Source: Phanerochaete sordida
Lineage: Eukaryota > Basidiomycota > Agaricomycetes > Polyporales > Phanerochaetaceae
Reading direction: 5' to 3'
DNA length: 64,000 nucleotides
Assembly (NCBI GenBank): GCA_019973155.2
Contig: BPQB01000011.1
Location: 1 to 64,000, forward strand
Positions 33,504 through 45,590 of this stretch are shown one piece after another; the first letter of the stretch is position 1, and the number at the start of each line of letters is the position of its first letter. Both the position numbers and the translations under genes were made by a program. The notes under the pieces were generated by a model, which saw only the letters and a list, made by a program, of their open reading frames with translations, was not told the origin of the DNA and made no database searches.

Positions 33504-35459
33504 ATCGACTGCGGCACAGATAGACCTAACGCACATTCTGTCAGTAGACGTATACAGTAAACGGCGCAAGCTGCTATCTACCGGCTATACTCGACCTTTG
33601 ATGTTCGCGGTCGGAATTTGCGAAGGCCAGTGTGACCCTCCTACTCGCGGAAGGCTTTTAATCTACGGTCTATCTCGGAGTCACGGCAGGGCGTGGAATT
33701 CTTCTGCATACCAGTCGCGGCGCCCAATGTCTGCGACGACCCCTGTGATCGAATTTTAACTTCTGAACGAGGTACGCGACTGACAACTCCCACACCTTTG
33801 ACGCTGGGCGGCATGTTTTGATACACTGCCTGCCCGCCATGAGCGTGTTCTTGCGCTAATTTACTCTCGCCAATGTGATCAACTGACAGCTACGCGAGTA
33901 TGCGCATGCTTTGCAGTCGGATACAGGGTCAACGTTCAGGCAAAGGTTCCGCTGGGGCTGTGCAAATATGATTTTATGTATGCAACGTTGAGACCGTTAT
34001 GGATTCGTCTGCCTAGATAGACCAGGGGCATGTAGACAAGGTGCTGCGATTTTATGTTGAGCATCACAGTATTCGCGACTTAGATGCCAAAGCCTCGCTC
34101 CCGATGCCTCCAGTTGTACAACAAAACTTGCCCAGCCCCATTACGCAGACCTACGGCCATAAAACTACCGGATAAATGATATTGCGCCATGAATTACACG
34201 TACACCTGTCCAGAGTCACAGAGATAGGTACCCGCGGCCGAGACGTCGTGACGGGATCCATGCGGGCCAGTTCCCACGGATGACCGGGATCCGCAGATCG
34301 GGTGCCCACATGCAGTCGACGGGTCGCCCTTGAGTCCCTTATAAGGGGATAACAGAGTATCTCAGGCGCATTATCTGTGTGCAAGCTCTGCGTACGCAGA
34401 TTTGCCAACCTTTGCGGTACGCGGAACGCTGTGCGGTTTCACGCGACAATTTGCCAGCAATGGGAGAATACTTTGGATAGCGCCATTGGTATCATTACGT
34501 CGGCACACCGCGTTCAATAATTGCTTCGCAAGCTTAGCCACACTACGAGACAGTCAGCTTTTGTCGTTCGACGCTTGCGCATTAACGTGAGCAGCGGCCG
34601 CGCTGAAGGGTTCACAGGGTCCGCAGTGTCAGGGGTCATGCCCAGTGAGAACCCCGTCCACTCGGAGCCACCCGTATCCACGCAGATCCATCCGTTCTTG
34701 GCGAGCCAGATGGGCATGGCTGGAGATGGAAAAAATGGTCATAGCGAATTAATTCCTACGCTCATCCACCCTGAGCAGGGCCGGGTCAGTGGTACCCGAT
34801 ATATTTCAATACATGAGCTGCAGGCTGTCGACATCCAGTACACAGATTGATAGAAACACGACAATTTATTGAAATCTGCTCAGATATTGTACAAAACACT
34901 CCCAGCTATCGTGATCTACGGATTCTACTCTCAGCCACTGTGGTCCGCGTCTAGCGACTGCTCTCCACCAGTTGTTCTACCCTCTGCCACCCACGCCTGC
35001 GCACGCGCTCGCACGGCGCGTCTCTCGTGACAGTTTGAGGAGACAAGTCGTACGCTGGGGCTGGGACACGAGTTAGACGCAGAAATACAGCAATAGCAAG
35101 TCCATCTCACCGTGTGTCACAGCGCGCAGGATGCGACGAGTTGCTGACCGATGTCATACATTGACGGCCTGGACACGGAGGTCAGCACGATGCCTATAGC
35201 CAAACGGAATACGATACGCGTACCGTTCTGCAAGGACTCTCGCGAGTACCCATGAATCAGCACGTGCGTGCCCAAAACGCTTGCGAGAGACGTACCGCGC
35301 CGTGCCATTTCGGCCGTGTCTCTGCGCTTCGTCCTGTCTTAAGTCGTGCGTTCTTGGCGGCGAATGTGTTCGGTCTTCTCCGGCACGGTGTTGTTAGCGA
35401 GGGTTGTATTCTTCCCGAGCGCATATGTCTAGACAGGACATGTTCAGCAACTCAAGACG
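33504..35459. other. No gene recognised
   Basis: About 2 kb of lower-GC sequence without a conserved domain or splice chain. The 67-codon minus-strand frame at 34717-34514 is open but unrelated to anything I know. Confidence 0.4.
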
Positions 35460-35773
35460 ACAGAGCGCAAGACTCACTTGAGCATCCCGCCATACAGCTC
35501 TGACAAACATCGTCGACAGTCACCAGGGTAAGTGGAGGGCTGTGGCGCACTACCCAGGTTAGCAGAGGTATGAGTAACAGCATATACTCACCATGTGGGA
35601 CGTGCGCGAGGACGAGGGAGTTGCGCCGGAGTGAAGCCGCGAAAAACAGAGGCGGGGAGTCTGGGAGCACAGGCGGGAGCAACGAGAGCACGACGGGATA
35701 CGACGGGGGTGGCAAGATGGGGGAGAAAGGGAAAGAGCAACGCGGCCTGTCGCAGAAGGCTCGGCCTTATGTA
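35460..35773 (-). pseudogene. Possible relic of secreted protein family B
   Basis: On the minus strand a CATAAGG box (35763-35773) is followed, at the spacing seen before family B genes, by a hydrophobic, proline-rich frame without an ATG. Then comes a GTGAGT donor, a TAG acceptor and a reading TLVTVDDVCQSCMAGCSSESC that loosely matches the last cysteines of family B. The start codon and two cysteines are missing. The match is weak and could be coincidence. Confidence 0.25.
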
Positions 35774-36978
35774 CGTCGACGCGAAGCTTCTGTCCCGATA
35801 TGGAGAAGTCTGGAGACGTTCGTCGGGCGGCGCATCGAGCACACGATGATGCCATTGAGTCGGGACTTTGATTGAGGGATTGCACATCGATTTTGGACAC
35901 GGTCGGGTGCTGGTGGCGTCGGGGTGCTGTGGACGCGCCGACGGGGGCGGGAGCAGGCTGTCAATCAAACGTCTGAGAAGCTGCTGATGGCGCGAAGAGC
36001 CACCCCTCGGGCGTCTGCCCGCGCCCGTCGCGTAGCTGGGAGTGGATGAGATGGTTCTCGATGGACGTCCGTGACTCTGCCTGGACGGGCTTTTCACTGG
36101 GGGTCATGCATGAGGTGGCCGCTCCCCGGGGCGCACACTAAGCGCCCTAGCATAGTTCGCCTCGAACCACGACCTGCTTAGACCTAAACTCCAACACACG
36201 AAGCCCGACTTGCGTCTTTCAGCCGTAATAATCCAAGCCCGTCATGCCTTGAATATACGACTATTATTCACCTATGCAGCAGATTCACAGCGGGCCTACT
36301 ATGACGCATGCAGGCAGTTTCAGACCGTTCATACGTGGGCTCTTTTCCAGTTTCTTCAGCGCCCCTTCGATTGCACGAGCATACTATCAACGATTTTTGG
36401 ACGTTCCAATCAGATTATGCAGGGAAAGGGGCTTTCAAGATGAGCGGTCGCCGCTTGCACGATATCTCGGTTCTTAGTGCCCCTCTGCCAAGCACGAAAG
36501 CGTGTGCGTGGCTCGCATTGTGCAGATCGCATACACCATCGTCGCAGGTATTTGACTATAAAGCTGGCAGCACAGATTCCCGGAACACAGAGCCTGCGTG
36601 AGTCAAGCAAGACGTCCATGCGTAGCTCAAGGGACCGTGTCGCGCCGACCGGGTTGCTGCAAGGCGTTGTGCAGCTTTTCCTGCGGCCCCGTCTGAGAGA
36701 CTGGTGCACATCATACTGAGTATCGATCCTACAGAGACTATCCCGCGAAGCCTAGCTGTGAATACTCTGCAGTGTAATTTGCGCAGCGCGTCGCTGGAGC
36801 CGGCGAGGCTCTCGGCGACAGAGTCTCGTCAGCACATTCCTCGGCGATTCTGACTTATCATCTGGCGTAAACTTGTAGGGCTTTGGGTTAGTTGATTTTT
36901 GCTCGATTATACAGATCCGATGGACGAGATGGACGACAAATTGATTGTCGAGCCTTCCTGACGTGGGCAGCAGAAAGC

Positions 36979-37320
36979 CTATGAACAGAAGACGCTGCCT
37001 CCGCTTATTGTGCAGTTCTGGCTCTGCGCTAGGTATCAGCAACGCGGCCGACCTATTAATCTACATATGCACTTACACCACAGTTAGCCGCGGTAACGAA
37101 CTGGCCAGTCGAGTTGCAGACTAAGATCGTGTGTCCCGAGCATGCACTACATAGTCATGGGTAGGTAGTTTGCGTAGAAATATGATAGAACTTACAACGA
37201 GCCCGCTTTGCAGGAGCCGCTTGGTGTCGGCAGCGCCGTCGACGGCGTCTGCGCTGCAAGCCCCTCAGTGCCGGTCAGAAGGAAGACAGCGAGAGGCACG
37301 AAGGTCAAAAAGAGCTGCAT
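36979..37320 (-). CDS. Small secreted six-cysteine protein, family B, member 1
   Basis: Three exons (37320-37196, 37146-37077, 37023-36979), 79 residues. Signal peptide MQLFLTFVPLAVFLLTGTEG, a threonine/serine/proline linker, then C-x6-C-x7-C-x11-C-x4-C-x8-C with the words ACSGHTILVCN, GQFVTAANCG and ISGGSVFC. Intron 1 splits the codon two residues before the second cysteine, and intron 2 follows the CG after GQF...AAN; both positions recur in the other three members. The cysteine layout recalls small chitin-binding modules such as CBM19, but I cannot confirm that. A CATAAAAA box lies at 37381-37390, about 60 bases before the ATG. Confidence 0.85.
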
Positions 37321-37784
37321 GGCGGTGGCTTGAGAGATACGGAGGAGCCGGACAGGGCTGTGAAACGTCTCTGTCCGAGCCTTTTTATGACCGAGTAGGT
37401 CTCACTCCGAGTCCGAGTCGGTACGGGGCAATAGTGATGCCAAGGTTCTCTGCTCAGTCAGACTGTCCAGGTTCGATGTATTTCTCGTGCGCCAGATTCT
37501 TCAACCCTTGTACAGCGCCCGCTCACGGACGGCCTGTGGGCCCCTTCCGCCCGGACATCAGAGCGAACGCCGGGACGCCGTCGGGATATAAAGCGCGCAT
37601 CTGATATGCTGTTCCGCGCCGCCGTCCTCAGTCTCAACATCTTGGGCCCGTTTGCAAAGCAATTCGAAGGCACAACGCGTCGCGAAGCATTCACCCTAGG
37701 ATGAATGGGTACAAAGACCTGCAAACGCACATCGATGTTTGTAAGATGCAAGTATCGACAATATCCGCGACGTCCCATCCCTGT

Positions 37785-38151
37785 TTATTGGCAGAACACG
37801 CTCCCGCCGCTGATCGCACACTTCTCGCTCTGGCGACGACGTCAGCAAGTGCTCTGAATGCACTCTCCGAATTTTACTCACGCCACAATTAGCAGCCACG
37901 GTGAACTGCCCGCTCGAATTACACACGAGGATGTTACTTCCGCTGCACGCGCTGCAAGGTCCGATGTCAGCCCCTCTCTCCGATGGTGCACAGGACTCAG
38001 ATCCGACTCACAACTGCCCCTGCTTACACACCGACGTGGGCGACGACGGCGCCGTCTGGGACTGGGGGAGCGACGAGAACTTCGCGCGCGGGACAAGCGC
38101 GTGGGCGCCAAGGGCGAAGAACACAAACGTGAGGAGCGGGGAGACGTGCAT
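37785..38151 (-). CDS. Small secreted six-cysteine protein, family B, member 2
   Basis: Three exons (38151-38012, 37951-37882, 37829-37785), 84 residues. Signal peptide MHVSPLLTFVFFALGAHA, Ser/Pro/Thr linker, then CKQGQFACSGSNILVC, GQFTVAANCG and CAISGGSVFC with the same C-x6-C-x7-C-x11-C-x4-C-x8-C spacing as member 1. Exon boundaries and phases are identical to member 1. A CATAAG box sits at 38216-38225. Predicted extracellular; function unknown. Confidence 0.87.
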
Positions 38152-38939
38152 CTTCAGGGCTGTGTGTATGCGGAGAAACCGGTCAGGGCTGGGAGACGGA
38201 GAGATAGACTGGCGGTCTTATGAAGGGGTGGGTCACGTCTCGACGTCAATTCCGTACGCGGCTCGAAGGTGCCAAGGACTGATGGTCAGACAGGTCTCGC
38301 TTGCTCATTGCACGCCGGCGCGGCCAAGTATTGTGCGCGCGGTGAGCTGCACATCCCGCCATCGCGCGGGCGATATTCCGAGACAAGTGCGCTGGGGCGC
38401 GATCAATGTTAGCGGACGGTGCGCATCGTGTGCGTCACGCGCATCGCCCGGTGTCGCCCCTCCACTTACGTGAGCTTCCTATAGCCGCGCTCGTTCGGCG
38501 CCGTTCAGAAGGATCCGATGGGTGCACGGGACGCGGACGCGGGCAGGACGCGCCGAGCGCGCGCAGCGCCTCGGGGAGCGCGTCGCGCGGTGCGCCCGCC
38601 TGACGCGCGCGCCCTGATCTGCGGGCTCTCTGCCGCTCCCGCATCGTGATTTGCGGGAATGCGTCGTAGGACATTGAGCTGCTGGGGCTGTGCGACCGGT
38701 GGGGAACTGTGACCGCCGACGCGTCGCGGGACGCGCGCGATCAGGTGATGCACCAGATATTTCATGACCATTCGTGGACTTAGAGGCTCAGCATGAGGGC
38801 GATTCACGCAGCAATAAGTCAGTATGTTCTCTCCAAAAATTGCTGGTGTGCTTGGGCTATCTGATTTGCCACATTTGACTCCAACGGTATCAATATAGCG
38901 TTCCGCAGGCCATTCTGCCTCACGCGCATCCGTCCACGC
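38152..38939. other. Intergenic between family B members 2 and 3
   Basis: GC-rich with overlapping arginine-rich frames on both strands, the usual shadow pattern of high GC. No domain or splice chain is visible. Confidence 0.4.
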
Positions 38940-39316
38940 CTACTCGCAGACCACACTTCCGCCAACAATTTGGCACTGCGCGCTCTAGTGAAGATTCCAG
39001 AAGTGAGACCGCGAACACCAAGCAAACCGACGGGAAACTCACCCCACAACTAGCGGCGAAGACAAACTGCCCGACAGCAGCGTCACAGACGAGAGCATTG
39101 TTCCCCTGGCATATGCTGTGTCGTCGCGTGAGTACTCGCAAGTCTTTCGAATGGGGCGAGCACCACTCACAATGTACCCTCGGTGCTGCACGCGACGGCT
39201 GAGAATCCTGCGGGCGGTGGTCCCGTGGTGGTGAATTGGGGAGACGCAAACGCGCCGTGGCCAAGTAGGTCAAGGGCGGTAGCTCCGGGGAGCACGACGA
39301 GCGTGTAGAGCTGCAT
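38940..39316 (-). CDS. Small secreted six-cysteine protein, family B, member 3
   Basis: Three exons (39316-39171, 39115-39043, 38975-38940), 84 residues. Signal peptide MQLYTLVVLPGATALDLLG, linker rich in Thr/Pro, then CSTEGTFIC, NALVCD, GQFVFAASCG and VGGSVVC. The first, third and fourth gaps differ slightly (x7, x12 and x1 in place of x6, x11 and x4), so it is the most divergent of the three minus-strand members. Intron positions are conserved. An AT-rich TTCAAAAG box lies at 39381-39390. Confidence 0.83.
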
Positions 39317-40104
39317 GGCAAGGCGTTTGAGAATGTGGATGAACCAGTCAGGGTTGGGAGGTGACCCTGAGCTCTGCCCGCCCTTTTGAACAGGTGCGCT
39401 TCAGTCAGACACCGAGCTCCCATTGCAAACTCATGCGCGAGGTCAGTTCTTTCGACAGCGGGCGCAGACACTTCGTGTGTGCCTCTTCAGCAGAAGGGGC
39501 ATTCGAGGCCGAGTGCTTCCCAGACGTCGCTGATATCTTCCACTGCGCACAGCGGGCCCTTGGGAGACGCCGTCCTGAACTCGCACGGCACCTGTGGCGT
39601 CTGCGAACGCTGGCGGCTGCTCGGCGACGCTCGATCTGCTCCGATCCTCCCGGTCACCGCGGGCGCCACGCGGGCGCGTGAACACGAGATGGCAGCTGGC
39701 ATACAAGCAGTAAACATCACGAATATGTCCACGCGTTTGGCACTCAGTACTTAGTACTCAGCTTAGATCAATGCTGGACGTCGGCCTAGGGCTGCTTCCG
39801 CGAAGCAACGAACTATAAATATAAACACCTAGTTAGAACGATCCAGCTCGCCCGAAGATCAAAGAAAGCCACCCTCGAACGCGCGACGGGACGCGCACGG
39901 CCAGGTGACGCGCACACGGCCGCCGCGAGACGCGTATCCTCGCTTGTTCGCTTGTAGGAGCGATGTGCGGACGGGCTCGGTCGTCGCGCTGCTGTGCTGC
40001 CTGAGGTGGCATGCCCACCGATGCCCGTGGCCGGCGACAAAGAGACCATAAAAGCAGTGATGCGCAAGGGCCTTTCAGCATCCTCCAACAGGTTCTCTTC
40101 AGCA
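39317..40104. other. Divergent promoter region between family B members 3 and 4
   Basis: Holds upstream regions of two divergently oriented secreted-protein genes. A minus-strand frame ending VPCEFRTASPKGPLC...ECPFC (about 39580-39487) looks somewhat protein-like but has no start or family. A CATAAAAG box at 40047-40054 serves member 4. Confidence 0.4.
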
Positions 40105-40431
40105 ATGCAGCTCACCAACATCCTCGCCTTCACCGCGCTCTTCGGCCTCGCGCTGGCCTGCACGCCCGGGCAGTAGTGCGTACTCCCCAGCCTCCCATGC
40201 AGACCCCGTCTCACGGCTCCGTTGCAGCTTCTGCGGCCCGCACACGGACGGCACTGCCGGCTCTGCGGTCTACGTCTGCGACTCCGCCGGCGAGCCCGAG
40301 CTCGTCGCCAGCTGCGGCGTACGTGTTCGCGATGTGCATCGGCGTCATCATACTGATTCCGCTTGCCCACGCAGTCCGCCGCCTGCCTGGAACCTCCCAG
40401 CCAGCCGGGTGTCGCGTACTGCGAGTCGTAG
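40105..40431 (+). CDS. Small secreted six-cysteine protein, family B, member 4
   Basis: Three exons (40105-40175, 40228-40318, 40375-40431), 72 residues. Signal peptide MQLTNILAFTALFGLALA, then CTPGQYFCG, AVYVCDSAGEPELVASCG, SAAC and GVAYCES. Cysteine gaps are x6, x14, x11, x4 and x11. It lacks the Ser/Thr/Pro linker. It is on the opposite strand from the other three, but the intron positions (before the second cysteine and after the SCG) match, which is the best evidence that it belongs to the family. Predicted extracellular. Confidence 0.83.
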
Positions 40432-40991
40432 ATGCTCCACGCGTCATTCGCATTCAGAAGTTCCCGCGAGCAGCTGTGTTTCGTGGAAGCAATTTAGTCT
40501 TTGGTCTCTGTGTCTTGGATGCTGGTTGGTGCGATGTTCGGCGTTAGAAGTTCGCGAGAGTTGGAGGCTGAGCGCAAGATGTCGCTCAGCTGCAAAAGGT
40601 ATGCCTATCGAAGTGGGTCAGTTGGAGAAGAAGAGGTACCGCAGAGCATACATTAGAATGTGCGCTTCGCGGGACGACCACTTCGCCCCCATTCCTTCTC
40701 GCTGACTTGAGCTTTCCGCGCATCTGGAGCTCCCGAGACGTGAGTATATGCGCACTCACGAACGTGGGTGCGTTGTAAGCCCCCACGTCGTACACAACCA
40801 GCAAAGCAAACTGCGTGTAAGAGTCGTACATTTCAGTTAGTTTTCCTAGAATTCCGATTACAGGTTGTCATGATACAACTATTAGTCCACATTCGGTTCG
40901 TTCGTTCGTCTATTCGTCTGTTCGTGATTACGTCCGTGTTCTGCAGAAGCAGTCAGCCCCGAGCCACCCCCTGAACAACGGAAAACGCACA
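40432..40991. other. Intergenic, nothing recognised
   Basis: Between the convergent family B member 4 and BBC1-like genes. A run of TTCGT-type pentamers occurs at 40896-40925 (imperfect microsatellite). Nothing else is seen. Confidence 0.5.
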
Positions 40992-42832
40992 TCATATCGT
41001 CATCGCCTCGACGCCCTCGGGACACTGCGGCGCGAGCAAGCAGCCGACATACGCCTCCATCGCGATAGGCCGGTACACCCACATCTCGCCCTCCTGCAGC
41101 ATACCCAAGTCGTAGCGCGCGCGCGCCGGCGGGCTCCCGACGCTCTGCTCGACGACCTCGAGCGCACCGAGCTCGCGCGGGAGCAGCGGCGCGCCGTCGG
41201 CCACATCCCTGCTCGGCACGGCGTCGCGCACGACGACGGCCGTGTGGTCCGGGTCGCCGAGGAGCGTGTACCCGCCGCCGGGCATGCCGACGCGCACGCG
41301 CCGCCACTCGACGATGTCGCCGCGGCGCACGCGGTCGTCGCCGCCGCGCCAGCGCCCGTCCTGCCAGTTCCCGCCCGAACCAGCTTTTCCACAAAAGATG
41401 AGGTGCCCGTGCGTGCGCGAGATGCTCGGCACGGGCTTCGGGACGTACTCGAACGCGTCGAAGTACCTGAGCGCCTCGTTCGCGAGGTCCCAGCACTCGC
41501 CGCGCGCGCAGTACTCGCCCGAGCCCGCGTAGCCCTCCGCGAACGCGGCGACGGTCTCGCCGTACGTCTCGTGTGCCGCGAGGAGCGCCGCGCGGTCCTT
41601 GGGCGCGGGGCGCGGGAGGTACTTGGCGCTGCGCTGCACGGCGCTGGGGTCGTTCGGGTCCGCGTCGGGGTTCGTGGTGTCGAACTGCACGGAGTACCAG
41701 ACCATGCTGAGGTCGGCGAAGAGGATGCCGCCGAAGACGGTCTTGTGCGGCCCGCGCTGCTCCCAGGACGTCGCGTACGTCGGCGGGGTGTGTTCCTGGA
41801 GCGGTGGCGGCAGCTCGGCGGTGAGGTACCAGGCGGAGTCCCAGGGTGTGTCTGGGGCGAAGTAGAGGGCGAGGTCGAGGGCGGAGGAGCCGTGATGGGT
41901 GGGTGGGGGGTGAGACATTTCGAGTGTGCCTGACGACATGCAGTGAGTTAGAGGTGGGTCAAGTACGCGCGAGGGGATAAAGTGGGTTGAGTTATAGCGT
42001 GCCACTTCGCCTGGCCAGCGTTCATATAGGACCATGCGCCCAAAGCGCAAACCGGTGGCCACGCAGCAAGCCCTGTAAAGGGTCGCTTTGCTGTTTACAA
42101 GAGCAAGCTGCGCCACAATGGGTCGTAGGCAACCACAATAATACACAGCAGTATTATGCACCCAGACAGCGTCCACTGACCTTGTCCAGAAAGCGACGCC
42201 TGAGAGGGCCTGGACCATGTCGGGATCGTAGGCTGGCGGGCGGGGTCAGCAGACCGTCTGGCAACGGCATGGTTACGGGCGCACTCACGGGCGTGGACGG
42301 CGTCGCGGGGTCGTCTGCGACGCGGATTATGCTCTCGCGCTTGCGGGGCTTGAGCTTGATCTTGAGCTTGCGTCCGAAGAACTCGTCGAGCCAGCCGAAG
42401 AAGACGCGCTTGTCGTCCTTGGAGAGGTTCTTCCAGTCGACCTTGCGGCGCGGGAGGCCCTCGCTCTTCGAGCGCTTGTGCGACGTGTGCTCGTTGAGCG
42501 TCGGCGAGGGCGTCGCGGTGGGGCGCGTGTCGCTGCGCACGACGGGCGTGCGCTGTGGGGGCGGCGGCGGCGGCATCGTGGCGGCCCTGCTGTTGTTGCG
42601 CGCGTGGCCAGGCGCGGCGGAGGGCACGGGCGGCGGCCGCTTGTGGTTGGCGTCCCAGCTGATGTTCTTGCTGGACTGGCTGGAGTACTTGTCGCGGGTG
42701 CTCTGCAGCCTGTTGACGGAGGCATCCTTGGCCTTGGCTGCGCGCTCTTTGAGCTCTGCGGCGGGGGGAACACTGGGTCAGGAGGCAGGGCGGTCGCTGG
42801 GTCGCGGGGGACGCACCTGCAAAGGACGGCAT
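40992..42832 (-). CDS. BBC1/AIM3-type cortical actin-patch protein
   Basis: Four exons (42832-42817, 42755-42289, 42232-42181, 41929-40992) give 490 residues, all in phase. The N-terminus MPSFAELKERAAKAKD and a proline-rich stretch (MPPPPPPQRTP) precede a DWKNLSKDDKRVFFGWLDEFF motif. The C-terminal 310 residues match the BBC1/AIM3 cysteine-proteinase-fold domain, including GECWDLANEAL (cysteine about residue 324), SISRTHGHLIF, GDIVEWRRV and DPDHTAVVV. In yeast, Bbc1 restrains actin assembly at endocytic patches through myosin-I and Las17. This version lacks the SH3 domain and most of the long linker of yeast Bbc1. The third intron is 251 nt, far longer than the local norm of about 55. It is divergently transcribed from the BolA gene. 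Confidence 0.85.
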
Positions 42833-43058
42833 GGCGTCTGGAGGGGAGGGCCAGCTGGGCGGGGATGGAAGGAGTCGCCCAAGGGACGGCCGTATCATGA
42901 CACGCCATATATTCGGGAGATTTCCGGCCACGCGGCGATCCCGATCCGCCCGGGATGGCAGGCGGAGGCTTGCGATCCTAACACGCGCAAACACGCAAGT
43001 GCGCACCCACGGGCACGCTGACGCGGCTATCTTATCAGATTGGCTCTTCGTCTGCACC
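42833..43058. promoter_or_regulatory. Bidirectional promoter, BBC1-like / BolA
   Basis: Only 226 bases separate the two divergent start codons, so the promoters must share or abut. An AT-rich CATATATTC lies near 42903-42911. Confidence 0.5.
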
Positions 43059-43497
43059 ATGATCGCGACCGCCGAGCTCGAGAGCGCCATCCGCACCGCG
43101 ATCCCCGTCCAGCACCTCGAGATCATCGACCAGTCCAACGGCTGCGGCGAGAACTATGCCGTCCTCGTCGTGAGCGAGGTGCGCACCGTGTGAGCGGCGA
43201 CGTGGCCCGTCCTGACTGCATTCTCCACCGCCTGCAGGCGTTCGAGGGCAAGACCACCCTCGCGAGACACCGCTACAGTGAGGAGCCAGCCCCGCCCTGT
43301 CTCACACGTTGCCCCTGCTAATTGGTTCGCGCAGTCAACGAGCTGCTCAGAGATCAGATCGCCCTCATGCACGCGTTCAGCCAGGTGCGGGCCAATGGAT
43401 TTCGCGCAATTACTACCGCTGACGGCGCTGCGAGCAGAAGTCGCTCACGCCCAAGCAGTACCAGGAGTACCTCGCAAAGAACGCGGGTGCGGCGTAG
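43059..43497 (+). CDS. BolA-like protein (cytosolic Bol2 type)
   Basis: Four exons (43059-43178, 43238-43277, 43335-43384, 43438-43497) give 89 residues. The single BolA fold is complete: an N-terminal helix, CGENYAVLVVSE strands, the FEGKTTLARHRYIN signature with its histidine, and a C-terminal helix ending HAFSQKSLTPKQY. The conserved cysteine and histidine are those through which BolA proteins bind a [2Fe-2S] cluster with monothiol glutaredoxins. There is no mitochondrial presequence, so the cytosolic Bol2-like role in iron sensing is likely. Length is normal for the family. Confidence 0.93.
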
Positions 43498-44021
43498 GCT
43501 CAACGAAACAACGCGGTAGGGTGCAGTGGTAGTAGCGAGAGTGGGGCGGGGGACATGTTTTTTTTGGCGGCGTGCCTTGGAGTGGGCTCGGCTACGCGGA
43601 GCACACCGAACTCGTGCTTGATATCCCCAGACGTAGCAGTACCTTGCCTTTGAGCGTCACCATAACGTATGTGCGGCCAGAATCCAGATTCGGGCCTCGA
43701 GGAGCAACTTGCCGCGTGCACTGCGTGCTATATTACACTGACTCTGAAAGCTAGGCTTGAGTCAAGCGCCGAAAACGACAGAGCATCGCCGGTAATTCTG
43801 AGCCTCAGGCGGCGGCACCAGCCTGAAGCTCCTTGAGGCTCCTCGAGGCGCTACGCTCCGGGCATGACTTAGCCATTTTTTGGACCCTGCAGGTTGCTTG
43901 CCTGTAGGACGTTGCCGGCAGACGTACGTTGGGTAAGCAGCTGGGGTCCTGACGCAGCCCGTAATCCATTAAGAGATACACTATGATACTTTTTGGGATC
44001 CAGTGGAGATGATAGATGTAC
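43498..44021. other. Convergent 3' intergenic region
   Basis: Lies between the 3' ends of the BolA and Dim1 genes. Contains TTTTTTTT at about 43559 and a GAGGCTCCTCGAGG-like imperfect palindrome near 43835. No gene is seen. Confidence 0.5.
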
Positions 44022-45237
<1,216 letters not shown>

Positions 45238-45590
45238 GTTGGGGTATCGACAGTGGTCCGACCGGGCTCGAAAGGGAGGAGGAAGAGTTTAGAGGAGGCA
45301 GCAGAGGCAGCAGAACGAGCGAGCAGACCAAGACGCACGGCACCAGGCATTTTTGCCGCCCAAGCTATTGGTACGGAAACCCTGGAATTGATCCCAATAT
45401 CCGAAACGGGCAAATACCCGGTGCCAAGCTATTTTTCAGTTTCTCCTGATTGGCTTTCGACTTCCGCACGGCGTCCGCCGAGCCAGTGAGATTAGATTAT
45501 TTCTGCCTTTCTCCCGGAGTCCGCAGTGTTCTGCCATCGTCCGTCTCCTCGCTGGCCGGGCACATCGACGGCGGCGGCGGCGGCAACAAA
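45238..45590. promoter_or_regulatory. Divergent promoter region, Dim1 / SET methyltransferase
   Basis: 353 bases separate the two start codons. A plus-strand frame runs through it without an in-frame ATG until 45591. No clear TATA box is seen. Confidence 0.4.

Noticed and set aside
39487..39732. Minus-strand frame ending in a four-cysteine stretch, considered as another small secreted protein
   Set aside because: The N-terminus is not a convincing signal peptide, the cysteine pattern fits neither family A nor B, and the plus strand reads equally well.
41244..41933. 229-codon plus-strand frame
   Set aside because: It is the antisense shadow of the BBC1-like exon 4; high GC at third positions keeps the opposite strand open.
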